Shown here piece after piece: positions 10,106 through 17,711 of a DNA stretch of 64,000 nt. The stretch's first letter is position 1. Each line of letters begins with the position of its first letter. Source of the stretch: Synechococcus sp. RedBA-s. GTDB lineage: Bacteria > Cyanobacteriota > Cyanobacteriia > PCC-6307 > Cyanobiaceae. The position numbers were made by a program, and so were the translations under genes. The stretch covers positions 62,001-126,000 of the forward strand of contig NZ_JAGQBF010000001.1 in the NCBI RefSeq assembly GCF_024345495.1, read 5' to 3'. The notes under the pieces are model-generated. The model did no database searches. It saw only the letters and a program-made list of their open reading frames with translations, and was not told the origin of the DNA.

Positions 10106-10297
10106 TCAGGATCTGGGCTTGATCAGCTGAAGGATCTGTGGTCCGACGCTGCCAGCGCGCCTTTCGCAATCCAAAGACTTGAGCACAGCCTGGGCGGCCT
10201 CAACGAGATCACCACGCTGCGCGGCTGCTTCGGCACGGGATTCATGCTGAGCCGCATCCCGCAGAAACTGGCTTCGTTGCTCGGATCCCTGTGACAT
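10106..10297 (-). CDS. Small unknown protein (63 aa)
   Basis: This predicted soluble, helical protein starts MSQGSEQRSQFLRDAAQHE and ends PQILQLIKPRS. An alternating Ala/Arg/Glu pattern suggests two helices around the sequence GDLVEAAQAVLKSLDCERRA, reminiscent of a single helix-turn-helix repeat of TPR type. The start ATG 10297 is preferred to 10330. It converges on the tRNA-Gly gene. I believe similar short proteins occur in other picocyanobacteria, but I cannot check; treat as probable gene of unknown function. Confidence 0.5.
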   Translation of the reverse strand: MSQGSEQRSQFLRDAAQHESRAEAAAQRGDLVEAAQAVLKSLDCERRAGSVGPQILQLIKPRS

Positions 10298-10425
10298 GGC
10301 GATCGAAGATCGCGTTTGAACCGCAAGCACAACTTCAGGTCAATCTGCAGCCACGTTAACGCTTGGGCGCGAAGTTAGCAGCAAAGAGAGAAAAAATTCA
10401 GACACCAAAAGCCGCAATCAGCTGA

Positions 10426-10647
10426 TCAGGTGCCTGGCTCTTCGCCATGATCACCGAGGGCGTCGATCTGAGTTCTCAGCTCACTGGCCCGGCTGCTGTC
10501 TCCGCGGCTGATGGCGATGGCCAAGGCAAATTCCAGCTTCTCGAGCTGGTGGCCGCCTTCGATGTAGCCCGGGCGGTGAACAGTGCTCTGGGGTGCCATG
10601 GACCCCCCGTGACGGGGCAGGGGGCAGGCCGGATAGCTGTGGGCCAT
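10426..10647 (-). CDS. Small unknown protein with a UVR-like helical motif (73 aa)
   Basis: The first 30 residues are Pro/His-rich. Residues 35-62 (starting LEKLEFALAIAISRGD, then SSRASELRTQI) form an amphipathic hairpin resembling the UVR motif of UvrB, UvrC and ClpC, a protein-protein contact module. The ATG at 10647 is used; a second at residue 17 is possible. It lies between two other tiny minus-strand ORFs. The real existence of the gene and any binding partner remain unproven. Confidence 0.45.
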   Translation of the reverse strand: MAHSYPACPLPRHGGSMAPQSTVHRPGYIEGGHQLEKLEFALAIAISRGDSSRASELRTQIDALGDHGEEPGT

Positions 10648-10768
10648 GGTTGTCTTTCTTTTCATTCTGCCACTGCGCACCAGCTCACCGCCAGATCGGG
10701 TGGTAGAGGTCCACTCCCTTGGTCAAGCACCACCACCATCTACTCCAGGCAACAGCTGAGCCCACGGG

Positions 10769-11053
10769 CTAGGCGGCCAGATCCAGTTCCTGGGGCGGGG
10801 CCGGCTCGATCGCCACCGGAGCGGGCAGGGGAGCGGACGTCTCCAACAACTGACGGCAATCCCGCAGCAGCACGTCCACATTGGCGAGGGACTGGAGCTG
10901 TTCGAGCTCCGGTTGCTGCTCCTCCTCCAGCGCCATCTCCAGCAGGCCAAGCCGTTGCTCCAGATGCACCAGCCGGTGCGAGAGGGCCGCCACCGTCTGG
11001 GCGAGATCTTCCGCCGTGCGGGTGATGCGGAACGACACGGATTCAGGGGCCAT
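10769..11053 (-). CDS. Small coiled-coil protein of unknown function (94 aa)
   Basis: The start MAPESVSFRITRTAEDLAQ is followed by a long amphipathic helix with heptad-like leucines (VAALSHRLVHLEQRLGLLEM, then ALEEEQQPELEQLQ), then a helix with NVDVLLRDCRQLLE and a Pro/Ala-rich tail. This suggests a coiled-coil dimer. The ATG at 11053 is chosen because residues upstream in frame look non-coding. It is divergent from the AbrB-type transporter, 92 bp away. No domain was recognised; I think it is limited to cyanobacteria. Confidence 0.55.
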   Translation of the reverse strand: MAPESVSFRITRTAEDLAQTVAALSHRLVHLEQRLGLLEMALEEEQQPELEQLQSLANVDVLLRDCRQLLETSAPLPAPVAIEPAPPQELDLAA

Positions 11054-11145
11054 GGCGATCGAGCCAAGAAGGCCGATCACAGCACAGAACCTCCCAGCGC
11101 TCAAGCCATCTACCAGACTGAGTCGTCGTGGCATCACCTGTAGGC

Positions 11146-11667
11146 ATGTCCAGCCTGGCCACCCTGACGATTTATCTGCTGGCCGGCCTCGGCGGTGGCT
11201 TGCTCGCCCTGCGGACCGGAATTCCGGCGGCCCCCCTGGCGGGCGCCCTGCTCGGCGCCGGCCTGGTGAGCATGAGCGGACGCTGGGATGTGGCCCAGTG
11301 GCCCCCTGGAACCCGCACCGGCCTGGAGATCGCCATCGGCACCGTGATCGGCACCGGCCTCACCAGCTCTGCGCTGAGCGAACTGCGACAGCTGTGGCGG
11401 CCGGCGATCCTGATCACCGTCAGCCTGGTGGCCACCGGACTGGTGGTGGGTCTCTGGAGCAGCCGCCTGCTGGGGGTCAGTCCGATCATCACCCTGCTGG
11501 GGGCGGCCCCCGGCGGCATCAGCGGCATGAGCCTGGTGGGCGCTGAATTCGGCGTCGGTGCCGCCGTGGCGGCCCTGCACGCAGTGCGGTTGATCACTGT
11601 GCTGCTGGTGGTGCCCATGGTGATCCGGCTGGTGCTGTCATTCACAGCTGGTCATTCCTCCAGCTGA
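11146..11667 (+). CDS. AbrB-type membrane protein, single-repeat form
   Basis: The 173-residue protein is almost entirely membrane-embedded, with about five or six hydrophobic segments. It carries the family hallmarks of the AbrB / ammonia-monooxygenase-like transporter group: an N-terminal GLGGGLLALRTGIPAAPLAG and the loop LLGAAPGGISGMSLVGAEFG. Typical bacterial members have about 350 residues built from two such repeats; this one has a single repeat, so it would have to dimerise to form a full-size unit. ATG 11146 is preferred over GTG 11128. Substrate unknown. Confidence 0.75.
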   Translation: MSSLATLTIYLLAGLGGGLLALRTGIPAAPLAGALLGAGLVSMSGRWDVAQWPPGTRTGLEIAIGTVIGTGLTSSALSELRQLWRPAILITVSLVATGLVVGLWSSRLLGVSPIITLLGAAPGGISGMSLVGAEFGVGAAVAALHAVRLITVLLVVPMVIRLVLSFTAGHSSS

Positions 11668-11746
11668 GCAGCCCCTGAACCCCCCTCGACAGTTCGGAGT
11701 CGACCGATACGTTGGTGGCCGATGCCTGGCCCCACGAACCGACTCG

Positions 11747-12253
11747 ATGCTGACCCGTCTCCCCCGCCTCTGCCCCACAGAAACGGCGTCCGCCTGCGGC
11801 CGCGGCCGCAGGCTGAGGTGGGCCCTGCGGGGGACTCTGGTGCCCGCCCTGCTGCTGGCCAGCACGCTGCCCCTGTTGAGCCAACCTTTGCTGGTGGCCC
11901 AGCTCAACCAGCCAGACCCCAGCAATCCGGGCTCCAAGGGCGCCGAGGTCTACTGCTTCATGCGCAAGGCCGGCAATGACCACGAGGTGAGCTGGACCGC
12001 CGCCTATGCCCTGATCAAACGCCAGAGCGCCAGTTTGTTCAAGACCTCCCCGGAACACGCCGCCGTGATGATCACCGAGGCCGTGGTGAAGTCTCCGGAG
12101 ACCTACCCCGATTGCGGCCGTTTCATTGGAGCTCTCTACGGCAGTGAGAAACCGGCGCCACTCCAGTCCGACATTCCCGCCAGCGGCAGCACGGGCCCCG
12201 TTCCCATCCCCAGCGGTGGCGGCACCACACGCCATGACCGCTATTCCTACTGA
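11747..12253 (+). CDS. Conserved cyanobacterial secreted protein of unknown function
   Basis: The 168-residue product has an Arg-rich start followed by a hydrophobic signal segment (about 30-50, TLVPALLLASTLPLLSQPL). The mature part is a compact domain with two cysteines, one in VYCFMRKAGNDHEVSW and one in YPDCGRFIGALYG, which could form a disulphide outside the cytoplasm. Similar proteins are annotated in picocyanobacteria with a domain of unknown function (possibly DUF6554; from memory). The last 20 bp overlap the start of a lipoprotein gene, implying co-translation. Confidence 0.75.
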   Translation: MLTRLPRLCPTETASACGRGRRLRWALRGTLVPALLLASTLPLLSQPLLVAQLNQPDPSNPGSKGAEVYCFMRKAGNDHEVSWTAAYALIKRQSASLFKTSPEHAAVMITEAVVKSPETYPDCGRFIGALYGSEKPAPLQSDIPASGSTGPVPIPSGGGTTRHDRYSY

Positions 12254-12662
12254 CTCCCCTCGCGTTGAACCCCTTCGGGGGCTCTGGTGCGCCCTGGCGC
12301 TGACCCTCGCCCTGGCCGGTTGTGCGCCGGCGGAGCCACCGACCACGGAAGCGCCACTGCTGCGCCAGGACGAGTGCCTCGATGAGGTCAAGGTGGATCG
12401 GCTTGATCAGGCGCTCGAACGCTGCGACCGGGTGGTGAGCACCTACCCACGCCAGGCCCGTCCCCTCAGCGATCGCTTCGTGATCCACACCCTCAGGGGC
12501 GAGCAGGGCAGGGCCTGCCAGGACATTGACCGGGCCGCCGAGCTGATCAAGGCCAATGGCGACGACTCACCCCCGGCGGAAGCCGGCGATCCCCAGCTGG
12601 TCACCGACATCCGGGTCCGCCAGGAAAGCTGCCGGGATACCCAGGCCGTCAGCTCACCCTGA
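12234..12662 (+). CDS. Predicted lipoprotein of unknown function
   Basis: The ATG at 12234 lies inside the preceding gene. The 142-residue product has a signal peptide ending in the lipobox LAGC, making Cys30 the lipidated residue. The mature part contains four further Cys (in DECLDE, LERCDR, RACQDI and ESCRD) and TPR-like helices (LDQALERCDRVVSTYP). It is therefore probably anchored in the periplasm or thylakoid lumen face of a membrane. It converges on the helicase gene, with stop codons one base apart. Function unknown. Confidence 0.75.
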   Translation: MTAIPTDSPRVEPLRGLWCALALTLALAGCAPAEPPTTEAPLLRQDECLDEVKVDRLDQALERCDRVVSTYPRQARPLSDRFVIHTLRGEQGRACQDIDRAAELIKANGDDSPPAEAGDPQLVTDIRVRQESCRDTQAVSSP

Positions 12663-12663
12663 T

Positions 12664-14280
12664 TCACCAGGCCTCCAGCAGCTGGCGCACCATCGCCGGC
12701 AGGGCCTGGCGGCGCAGGATCGCCTGACGGCCGCCGAGGGTCAGGGCGATTCGCTCGGCCTTGCTGGCGATCAGCCCATCCACCAGCTGATCGGCCACCC
12801 CCAGCTGCAGCCAGTGGCTGGTGAGGGCGCCACCCATACCGATGCGATGGGCGCGGTCCTCCGCCTGCTCGGTGTCCCCCGGAGTCCAGGGCCTCTCCAG
12901 CAGCAACACATGGCTGGCGCGATGCAGGGTGAAGCCAAGGCCCCCCACCGCGAAGGTGGCCACCAGCAGGGGCACCCGGCCCGCCTGGAAGCGTTCCACC
13001 TGGCGCTGGCGCTCCGGCGGCCTTAGCCGGCCTGTGAGCAGGGCACCGCCCAGGTTCTCCGCCAGGCGCTCGGCGGGGGCCACGAAAGCCGTGAACACCA
13101 CCACCGACGCTCCACTGGCGAGCAGCTCACTGACCAGCGCCTGGGCCGCCGGCAGCTTGTAGGCCGCTCCGATCTGCCTCAGGGCCGTGAGCATCGCCAG
13201 AGATTCCGCATCACGGCGCACCTCGCCGCGGGCCGCCCGCAGGCGGTACTGCTCCACCCGCTGCTGCAGCTCCCGCTCGAACCCCAGAGCCTCGCTGCCA
13301 TCGAGCTCCACAGGACAGTGCAGCCGCCGCTTGGGGGGAAGGTCGAGGCAATCCTGCTTGCGCCTGTGCAGCAGCAGCGGCTGGATCAAGCGGTGCAGCT
13401 CCTCCAGCCGTTCAGCGCCGTTGGCCTGCCAGTGGCGGCGCCCGCCGCTGTCGCGCCAGTGGCCCTGGCAGTAGGTCTGCTCAAAGCTGAGCTGATCACG
13501 GCCGAGGGGGTGATCGATGGCGGCCAGCAGGGGGAAGAGCTGCACCGGGCGGCCGTTCTTCATCGGGGTGCCGCTCAGGAGCCAGATCGCCCGCAGGCGG
13601 GGGTGGCGGGCCAGGCGCAGCAGGGCGCGGGTGCGGGCCGCGCCCAGGTTCTGGGCGAAGTGGGCCTCATCAACGATCAGCACCGTGCCGGCAGGGGGCA
13701 GCTCCGACGGCAGCCGCGCCCAGCTGATCAGCTCCACGGCCAGCTCCAGGGCCAATGACTCCTGCCGCCAGAAGCCATGCAAACCCACCGGAGCGACCAC
13801 GGCAATGCGGCAGTCGGCGCAGCGGGAGAGGGCCCGGGCCGCCACCAGGGCTGTGAGGGTCTTGCCCAGCCCCATGGCATGGGCCAGCACCGCCCCCCGG
13901 CGAGCAAGCAGCCAGCGGGCCGCCGTGCGCTGGTGGCTGAACAGGCGCCGCCCGTCGGGCAGGGGGACCGTGAGCTGGGCCGCCGCCACCAGCGCACGGT
14001 GCGGGGGCAGGGGGGGCAGGGGCTGACGCAGCCAGGCCATCCACTGGAGGAGTTCGGGCTCGATGGCGAAGCGTCCCCCCAGCAGCGCCTCCAGCTGACC
14101 GGCGGCCTCCAGCGGGAACTCCCAGCTTTGGCGCTGGGCCCGCCAGCGGCCCGCGGGCCTGATCGTGCGCAGCTGGGCCTGAGTGACCGGATCGAACGGG
14201 GAGATCACCTCGATCAGGCCGCAGGACCCGAGCCGCATCAGGCAGCGCGGCGGTGCCCCATGCGTGGCTTGCAGGGACAC
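12664..14280 (-). CDS. SNF2-family DEAH-box helicase with HARP-like N-terminal module
   Basis: The 538-residue protein begins with a short module (about 28-75) containing RPAGRWRAQRQSWEFPLE, which resembles the HARP/RPA-site module of SMARCAL1-type annealing helicases. The SNF2 core follows: LFSHQRTAARWLL (113-125), Walker A in AMGLGKT (135-141), DEAH at 204-207, LLSGTPMKN, and the C-terminal RecA lobe with VATFAVGGLGFTL and the motif VI stretch QAEDRAHRIGMGG. No zinc finger or nuclease domain is fused to it. It should translocate on double-stranded DNA; a role in fork remodelling or repair is inferred from the HARP resemblance. An HNH nuclease gene starts 132 bp away on the other strand. Confidence 0.88.
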   Translation of the reverse strand: MSLQATHGAPPRCLMRLGSCGLIEVISPFDPVTQAQLRTIRPAGRWRAQRQSWEFPLEAAGQLEALLGGRFAIEPELLQWMAWLRQPLPPLPPHRALVAAAQLTVPLPDGRRLFSHQRTAARWLLARRGAVLAHAMGLGKTLTALVAARALSRCADCRIAVVAPVGLHGFWRQESLALELAVELISWARLPSELPPAGTVLIVDEAHFAQNLGAARTRALLRLARHPRLRAIWLLSGTPMKNGRPVQLFPLLAAIDHPLGRDQLSFEQTYCQGHWRDSGGRRHWQANGAERLEELHRLIQPLLLHRRKQDCLDLPPKRRLHCPVELDGSEALGFERELQQRVEQYRLRAARGEVRRDAESLAMLTALRQIGAAYKLPAAQALVSELLASGASVVVFTAFVAPAERLAENLGGALLTGRLRPPERQRQVERFQAGRVPLLVATFAVGGLGFTLHRASHVLLLERPWTPGDTEQAEDRAHRIGMGGALTSHWLQLGVADQLVDGLIASKAERIALTLGGRQAILRRQALPAMVRQLLEAW

Positions 14281-14412
14281 CGCCGCGCTTCGTGGAATTC
14301 GATTCTAGTCAGTCTGGCGCGGCGAACAAGCCTTGGCGATCAGGTTGAAGAAATGAAGTCTTCGACACATTGACAGATCAGAAGCCAAGGGCAAACTGTC
14401 CGCAACCGAGGC

Positions 14413-14835
14413 ATGGGAATGCAGGTCAGGGATGCGGTTTTCCTTGAGGACCTCTGCCCCAAGTTGCGCGTTAGACGCTGGAGACAATCTCTGCACAAAC
14501 AGACCCAACATCGCTGTATTTATTGCGGCAATCGCTCCGAATCCATTGATCACGTGCTGCCGCGCTGCCGCGGTGGCCTGAGCGTCACCGAGAACTGCGT
14601 TCCCGCCTGCCTGGGCTGCAACGGCCACAAGAGTGACGCCGACGCCTTCGACTGGTATCGGCGTCAGCGCTTCTACGACCCGCGCCGGGCCATGGCGATC
14701 CGGGCCTGGATGGACGGCGATCTGCGCCTGGCCGTGCGCCTGCTGCAGTGGGCCACTCCCGAGCCGGCGGCGGCCAACCAGGCCTCAGCTCTGCCCCAGG
14801 CCCAGGGGCCAGCCCTGAGACTGCAGGCGGCCTAA
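14413..14835 (+). CDS. HNH endonuclease domain protein
   Basis: The 140-residue protein holds a single HNH nuclease fold. Two zinc-binding CxxC pairs are visible, Cys35-x-x-Cys38 (CIYCG) and Cys66-x-x-Cys69 (ACLGCN), with the catalytic Asp46-His47 in SIDHVLPRCRGG and Asn61 in TENC. After the nuclease core comes a conserved basic helical region (FDWYRRQRFYDPRRAMAIRA). There are two close ATGs (14413 and 14419). The 132-bp gap from the divergent helicase leaves room for a shared control region. Substrate unknown; not obviously a homing or restriction enzyme, as no intron, intein or methylase is near. Confidence 0.88.
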   Translation: MGMQVRDAVFLEDLCPKLRVRRWRQSLHKQTQHRCIYCGNRSESIDHVLPRCRGGLSVTENCVPACLGCNGHKSDADAFDWYRRQRFYDPRRAMAIRAWMDGDLRLAVRLLQWATPEPAAANQASALPQAQGPALRLQAA

Positions 14836-14847
14836 AAGCGACCGCTC

Positions 14848-15072
14848 TCACCAGACGCGGCAGGCGGCGGGCCCGCTGTGGCGTTGACAGAGGGCCGCGA
14901 GCTGCTCGGGCTGCTCTGGTGCCACCAGGGCAGCCGTGAGCACCAGGGCCACCACCAGCCAGGGGAGGGCCCCGAGGGAACGGGGGAGACTCCAGGACCA
15001 GGGCCGGGCCCGGTCTGGGCGGACCTGGCCCGCGGAGAGGAGCCGGGGCGGAGAGAAGCTGGAGGCAGCCAT
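14848..15072 (-). CDS. Small membrane protein of unknown function (74 aa)
   Basis: The product has a basic, Pro-rich N-terminus, one hydrophobic helix (about 33-51, SLGALPWLVVALVLTAALV) and a short C-terminal segment with two cysteines in LCQRHSGPAACRVW. The two Cys could form a disulphide on the outer face. The ATG at 15072 is used. It converges on the HNH gene and is divergent from the SDR gene, 32 bp away. I recall similar C-terminal motifs in other picocyanobacterial small proteins, but cannot verify. Confidence 0.6.
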   Translation of the reverse strand: MAASSFSPPRLLSAGQVRPDRARPWSWSLPRSLGALPWLVVALVLTAALVAPEQPEQLAALCQRHSGPAACRVW

Positions 15073-15104
15073 CAGTGGAACCAGGCAGTGATACAGGTGT
15101 ACTC

Positions 15105-16067
15105 ATGGTGAGCGCTGTTGTCAACCGCGGCCCCTGGACGGGGGCCTCCGGCCGGATGCTGGTGCTGGGGGGCGGCTACAGCGGCCGGCGCTTCGCCGCG
15201 GCCGTGGCCGCCACCGGCATGCCGGTGCTGATCAGCCACCGCCCCGGCAGCGATCCCCTGCTCGGTGAAGGGATCCGTTCGGTGCCCTTCGCCAGCGAGC
15301 TCAGGCCGGGGATCGAGCCCGGCGCCCTGGAGGGCATCACCCATGTGCTGGTCACCGTTCCCCCTGGCCGTGACGGCAGGGATCCGGTGCTGGAGAGCCT
15401 GGGGACCAGCCTGGCCGGCCTGCCGCTGCAATGGCTGGGCTACCTCTCCACCTCCGGGGTCTATGGCGATCGCGGCGGCGCCTGGGTCGAGGAAAACGAC
15501 ACGCCCAACCCTGGGCTGCCCCGCAGCCGCGCAAGGCTGGCCTGCGAACAGGCCTGGCAGGCCAGTGGTCTACCCCTGCAGGTGTTCCGCCTGCCGGCGA
15601 TCTACGGGCCAGGACGCTGCCCGTTCAACGGCCTGCGCGCCGGCAGCAGTCGCCTGATCCACAAACCCGCCCAGGTGTTCAGCCGCATCCACGTCGATGA
15701 CATCACTGGTGCCCTGCTGCACAACCTGGCCCTGCCAGCCAGCCAACGACCAGCAGTGCTCAACGTGGCGGACGACAGGCCCTGCCCCTCCAGTGAAACC
15801 CTGGGCTACGCCGCCCATCTGCTGAACTGCCCATTGCCCGATGTGGAGTCCTACAGGCGGATCCAGGACAGCCTCAGCCCCATGGCCCGCAGCTTCTGGA
15901 GCGAGAATCGGCGCACCAGCAACCGACGGCTCCGCCTCGAGCTCGGCTACCAGCTGCTCTATCCCAGCTACCGGGAAGGCTTCAGGGCCTCCCTTCAGGA
16001 GGAGCAGACCCTTCAGCGAGGGGCGGGCAGCACCTCCTCAGGGCAGACCGGAGCCGCCAGCGGCTGA
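15105..16067 (+). CDS. SDR-family NAD(P)-dependent epimerase-like protein
   Basis: This 320-residue protein is an atypical extended SDR of the YeeZ-like type. The dinucleotide-binding glycines are in MLVLGGGYSGRRFA (18-31). A YLSTSGVYGDRGG stretch corresponds to the substrate and catalytic region, although the usual Tyr-x3-Lys is not obvious. VFRLPAIYGPGRCPFNG and RIHVDDITGALLHN are typical of the family. No substrate can be named. ATG 15105 is preferred; an earlier GTG in frame is less likely. Its end overlaps a small minus-strand gene by about 55 bp. Confidence 0.82.
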   Translation: MVSAVVNRGPWTGASGRMLVLGGGYSGRRFAAAVAATGMPVLISHRPGSDPLLGEGIRSVPFASELRPGIEPGALEGITHVLVTVPPGRDGRDPVLESLGTSLAGLPLQWLGYLSTSGVYGDRGGAWVEENDTPNPGLPRSRARLACEQAWQASGLPLQVFRLPAIYGPGRCPFNGLRAGSSRLIHKPAQVFSRIHVDDITGALLHNLALPASQRPAVLNVADDRPCPSSETLGYAAHLLNCPLPDVESYRRIQDSLSPMARSFWSENRRTSNRRLRLELGYQLLYPSYREGFRASLQEEQTLQRGAGSTSSGQTGAASG

Positions 16068-16192
16068 AGATTGGTGAGGCTGGGGATGCTCAGGTCTGTC
16101 TTCAGACGGCACCAATCGATCACCACCCATTGCTTCTGCAACCCCTGAGCCAGGCCAAACACCAGTCCCCCCAGAAGCAACCAGCGGATCAT
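16013..16192 (-). CDS. Small membrane-anchored protein of unknown function (59 aa)
   Basis: The predicted protein opens with a hydrophobic helix (MIRWLLLGGLVFGLAQGL) and continues with a polar tail containing WVVIDWCRLKTDLSIPSL. The ATG at 16192 shares two bases with the pdxA start on the opposite strand, and the 3' end overlaps the SDR gene by about 55 bp. Such close packing makes the call uncertain, but the amino-acid pattern looks protein-like. I believe short proteins of this kind occur next to pdxA in picocyanobacteria; this is from memory only. Confidence 0.5.
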   Translation of the reverse strand: MIRWLLLGGLVFGLAQGLQKQWVVIDWCRLKTDLSIPSLTNLQPLAAPVCPEEVLPAPR

Positions 16193-17213
16193 GACTCTCG
16201 AGTCCACCAACCACAACGCTAAGCAAGGGGTCATCGCCCTGGCTCTGGGGGATCCTGCCGGCATCGGCGCTGAGGTGACCCTCAAGGCGTTGGCCGCCCT
16301 GCGGGCGCGCGGTGCAGATGGGACTGTGCTGCTGGTGGGCTGCCGCCGCTGGCTGGAGCAGACCTACATGGACCTGCGCGAGCGCAGCGCCACGCCGCTG
16401 GCGGATCCGGGGGCCTACCCCATCCTCGACAGGCCCCTGACAGAGACCATCGCCCCGGGCCAGGGGACGGCCGCCAGTGGTGCCGCCAGCTTCGACTGGC
16501 TGAGCGCGGCAGTGGATCTGGTGCTCAGCGGCCAGGCCGGCGCCCTGACCACCGCACCGATTGCCAAACACGCCTGGCACGCCGCCGGCCACCACTACCC
16601 CGGTCAGACCGAGCGGCTCGCGGAACTCTGCGGACAGGAGCGCGCCTCGATGCTGTTCACCGCCCGTTCTCCAGGGGGTCACTGGCGGCTGAACACACTG
16701 CTGGCCACCACCCACATCCCCCTGGCCCGGGTGCCCCAGGCCCTCACCCCGGCCCTGGTGGAACACCAGCTGGAGATGCTGCTGGCGTTCTGCCGGCGCT
16801 TTGAGCCCCAGCCCAGGCTGACCGTGGCCGGCCTCAATCCCCACGCCGGTGAAGGGGGCCAGCTGGGGATGGAGGAACAGCAGTGGCTGATTCCGTTGCT
16901 GGACAGCTGGCGGCAACGGCACCCCACGGTGAGCGTGACGGGGCCATTGCCTCCGGACACCTGCTGGCTGGGGGCCGCCGCCGCCTGGCGGGGCGAAGGG
17001 CAGGGCGCCGATGGCTACCTGGCGCTCTATCACGATCAGGGGCTGATCCCGATCAAGCTGCTGGCCTTCGATGCGGCGGTGAACACCACCCTCGGGCTCC
17101 CGTTCCTGCGCACCTCACCGGATCATGGCACCGGCTTCGACAGGGCCGGCGCCGGCCTGGCCCGCCCCGACAGCATGGTGGCAGCCCTGGAAACCGCCTG
17201 GGAGCTGGGCTGA
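16191..17213 (+). CDS. pdxA: 4-hydroxythreonine-4-phosphate dehydrogenase
   Basis: PdxA oxidises 4-phosphohydroxy-L-threonine in the deoxyxylulose-dependent pathway to pyridoxal phosphate. The 340-residue protein has the N-terminal LALGDPAGIGAEVTLKAL. The metal-binding histidines lie in GQTERL-proximal and AGLNPHAGEGGQLG stretches and in YHDQGLIPIKLLAF, all hallmarks of the family. The C-terminus contains GLPFLRTSPDHGTGFD. The ATG at 16191 fits the usual length. The gene ends one base before the accB stop on the other strand. Confidence 0.96.
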   Translation: MTLESTNHNAKQGVIALALGDPAGIGAEVTLKALAALRARGADGTVLLVGCRRWLEQTYMDLRERSATPLADPGAYPILDRPLTETIAPGQGTAASGAASFDWLSAAVDLVLSGQAGALTTAPIAKHAWHAAGHHYPGQTERLAELCGQERASMLFTARSPGGHWRLNTLLATTHIPLARVPQALTPALVEHQLEMLLAFCRRFEPQPRLTVAGLNPHAGEGGQLGMEEQQWLIPLLDSWRQRHPTVSVTGPLPPDTCWLGAAAAWRGEGQGADGYLALYHDQGLIPIKLLAFDAAVNTTLGLPFLRTSPDHGTGFDRAGAGLARPDSMVAALETAWELG

Positions 17214-17214
17214 C

Positions 17215-17706
17215 TCAGGTGGGCTTGAGCCGCAGCAGCACCTGACCGAATTCCACCGGTGTGCCGTTCTCCACCAGGATCTCCACCACTTCACCGCTGA
17301 CTTCAGCCTCCAGCTCGTTCATCAGCTTCATCGCCTCAAGGATGCACACGGGCTGGCCGGCACTGATGCGGCTGCCGATCTCCACGAAGGCGGCATCGGT
17401 GGGCGAGGGAGAGCGGTAAAAAGTTCCCACCATCGGGGCCGTGATGTCCACCAGATCGGCCCGGAACGCGGAGGGTGCCGGCGGCGGGCTGGAGGGGGCC
17501 GTGGTGCTGGCGGGGCCCGGCGCCGGAGCGGCAGGGGCCACTGCGGGCGCAAGCAGCGGGGCCGGAGCGGGGGCGAGCGCCACCGGGGACGGCAGGTTGC
17601 GGCGCACCTCCAGGCGGAAGTCGTCACCCTCGAGCTTCAGCTCCTGGATGTCGCTCTGCTCCAGGAAGATGAGCAAGTTGTGAAGTTGGTCGTTGTCGAG
17701 CTGCAT
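17215..17706 (-). CDS. accB: Biotin carboxyl carrier protein of acetyl-CoA carboxylase
   Basis: BCCP carries CO2 on biotin between the biotin carboxylase and carboxyltransferase subunits in the first step of fatty-acid synthesis. The 163-residue protein has an N-terminal cap domain, a long Ala/Pro-rich linker (about 39-80), and a biotinyl domain with the modified Lys127 in LEAMKLMNE. It lies 5 bp downstream of efp on the same strand, the efp-accB pairing common in cyanobacteria and many other bacteria. Confidence 0.97.
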   Translation of the reverse strand: MQLDNDQLHNLLIFLEQSDIQELKLEGDDFRLEVRRNLPSPVALAPAPAPLLAPAVAPAAPAPGPASTTAPSSPPPAPSAFRADLVDITAPMVGTFYRSPSPTDAAFVEIGSRISAGQPVCILEAMKLMNELEAEVSGEVVEILVENGTPVEFGQVLLRLKPT

Positions 17707-17711
17707 GGCGA

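Noticed and set aside
10008-11145. tRNA-Gly as an integration site for a mobile element
   Set aside because: No integrase gene and no repeated tRNA 3' end were seen; the nearby small ORFs match the base composition of the surroundings.
14413-14835. HNH gene as a homing endonuclease or restriction enzyme
   Set aside because: No intron, intein or methyltransferase nearby; gene order looks like core chromosome.
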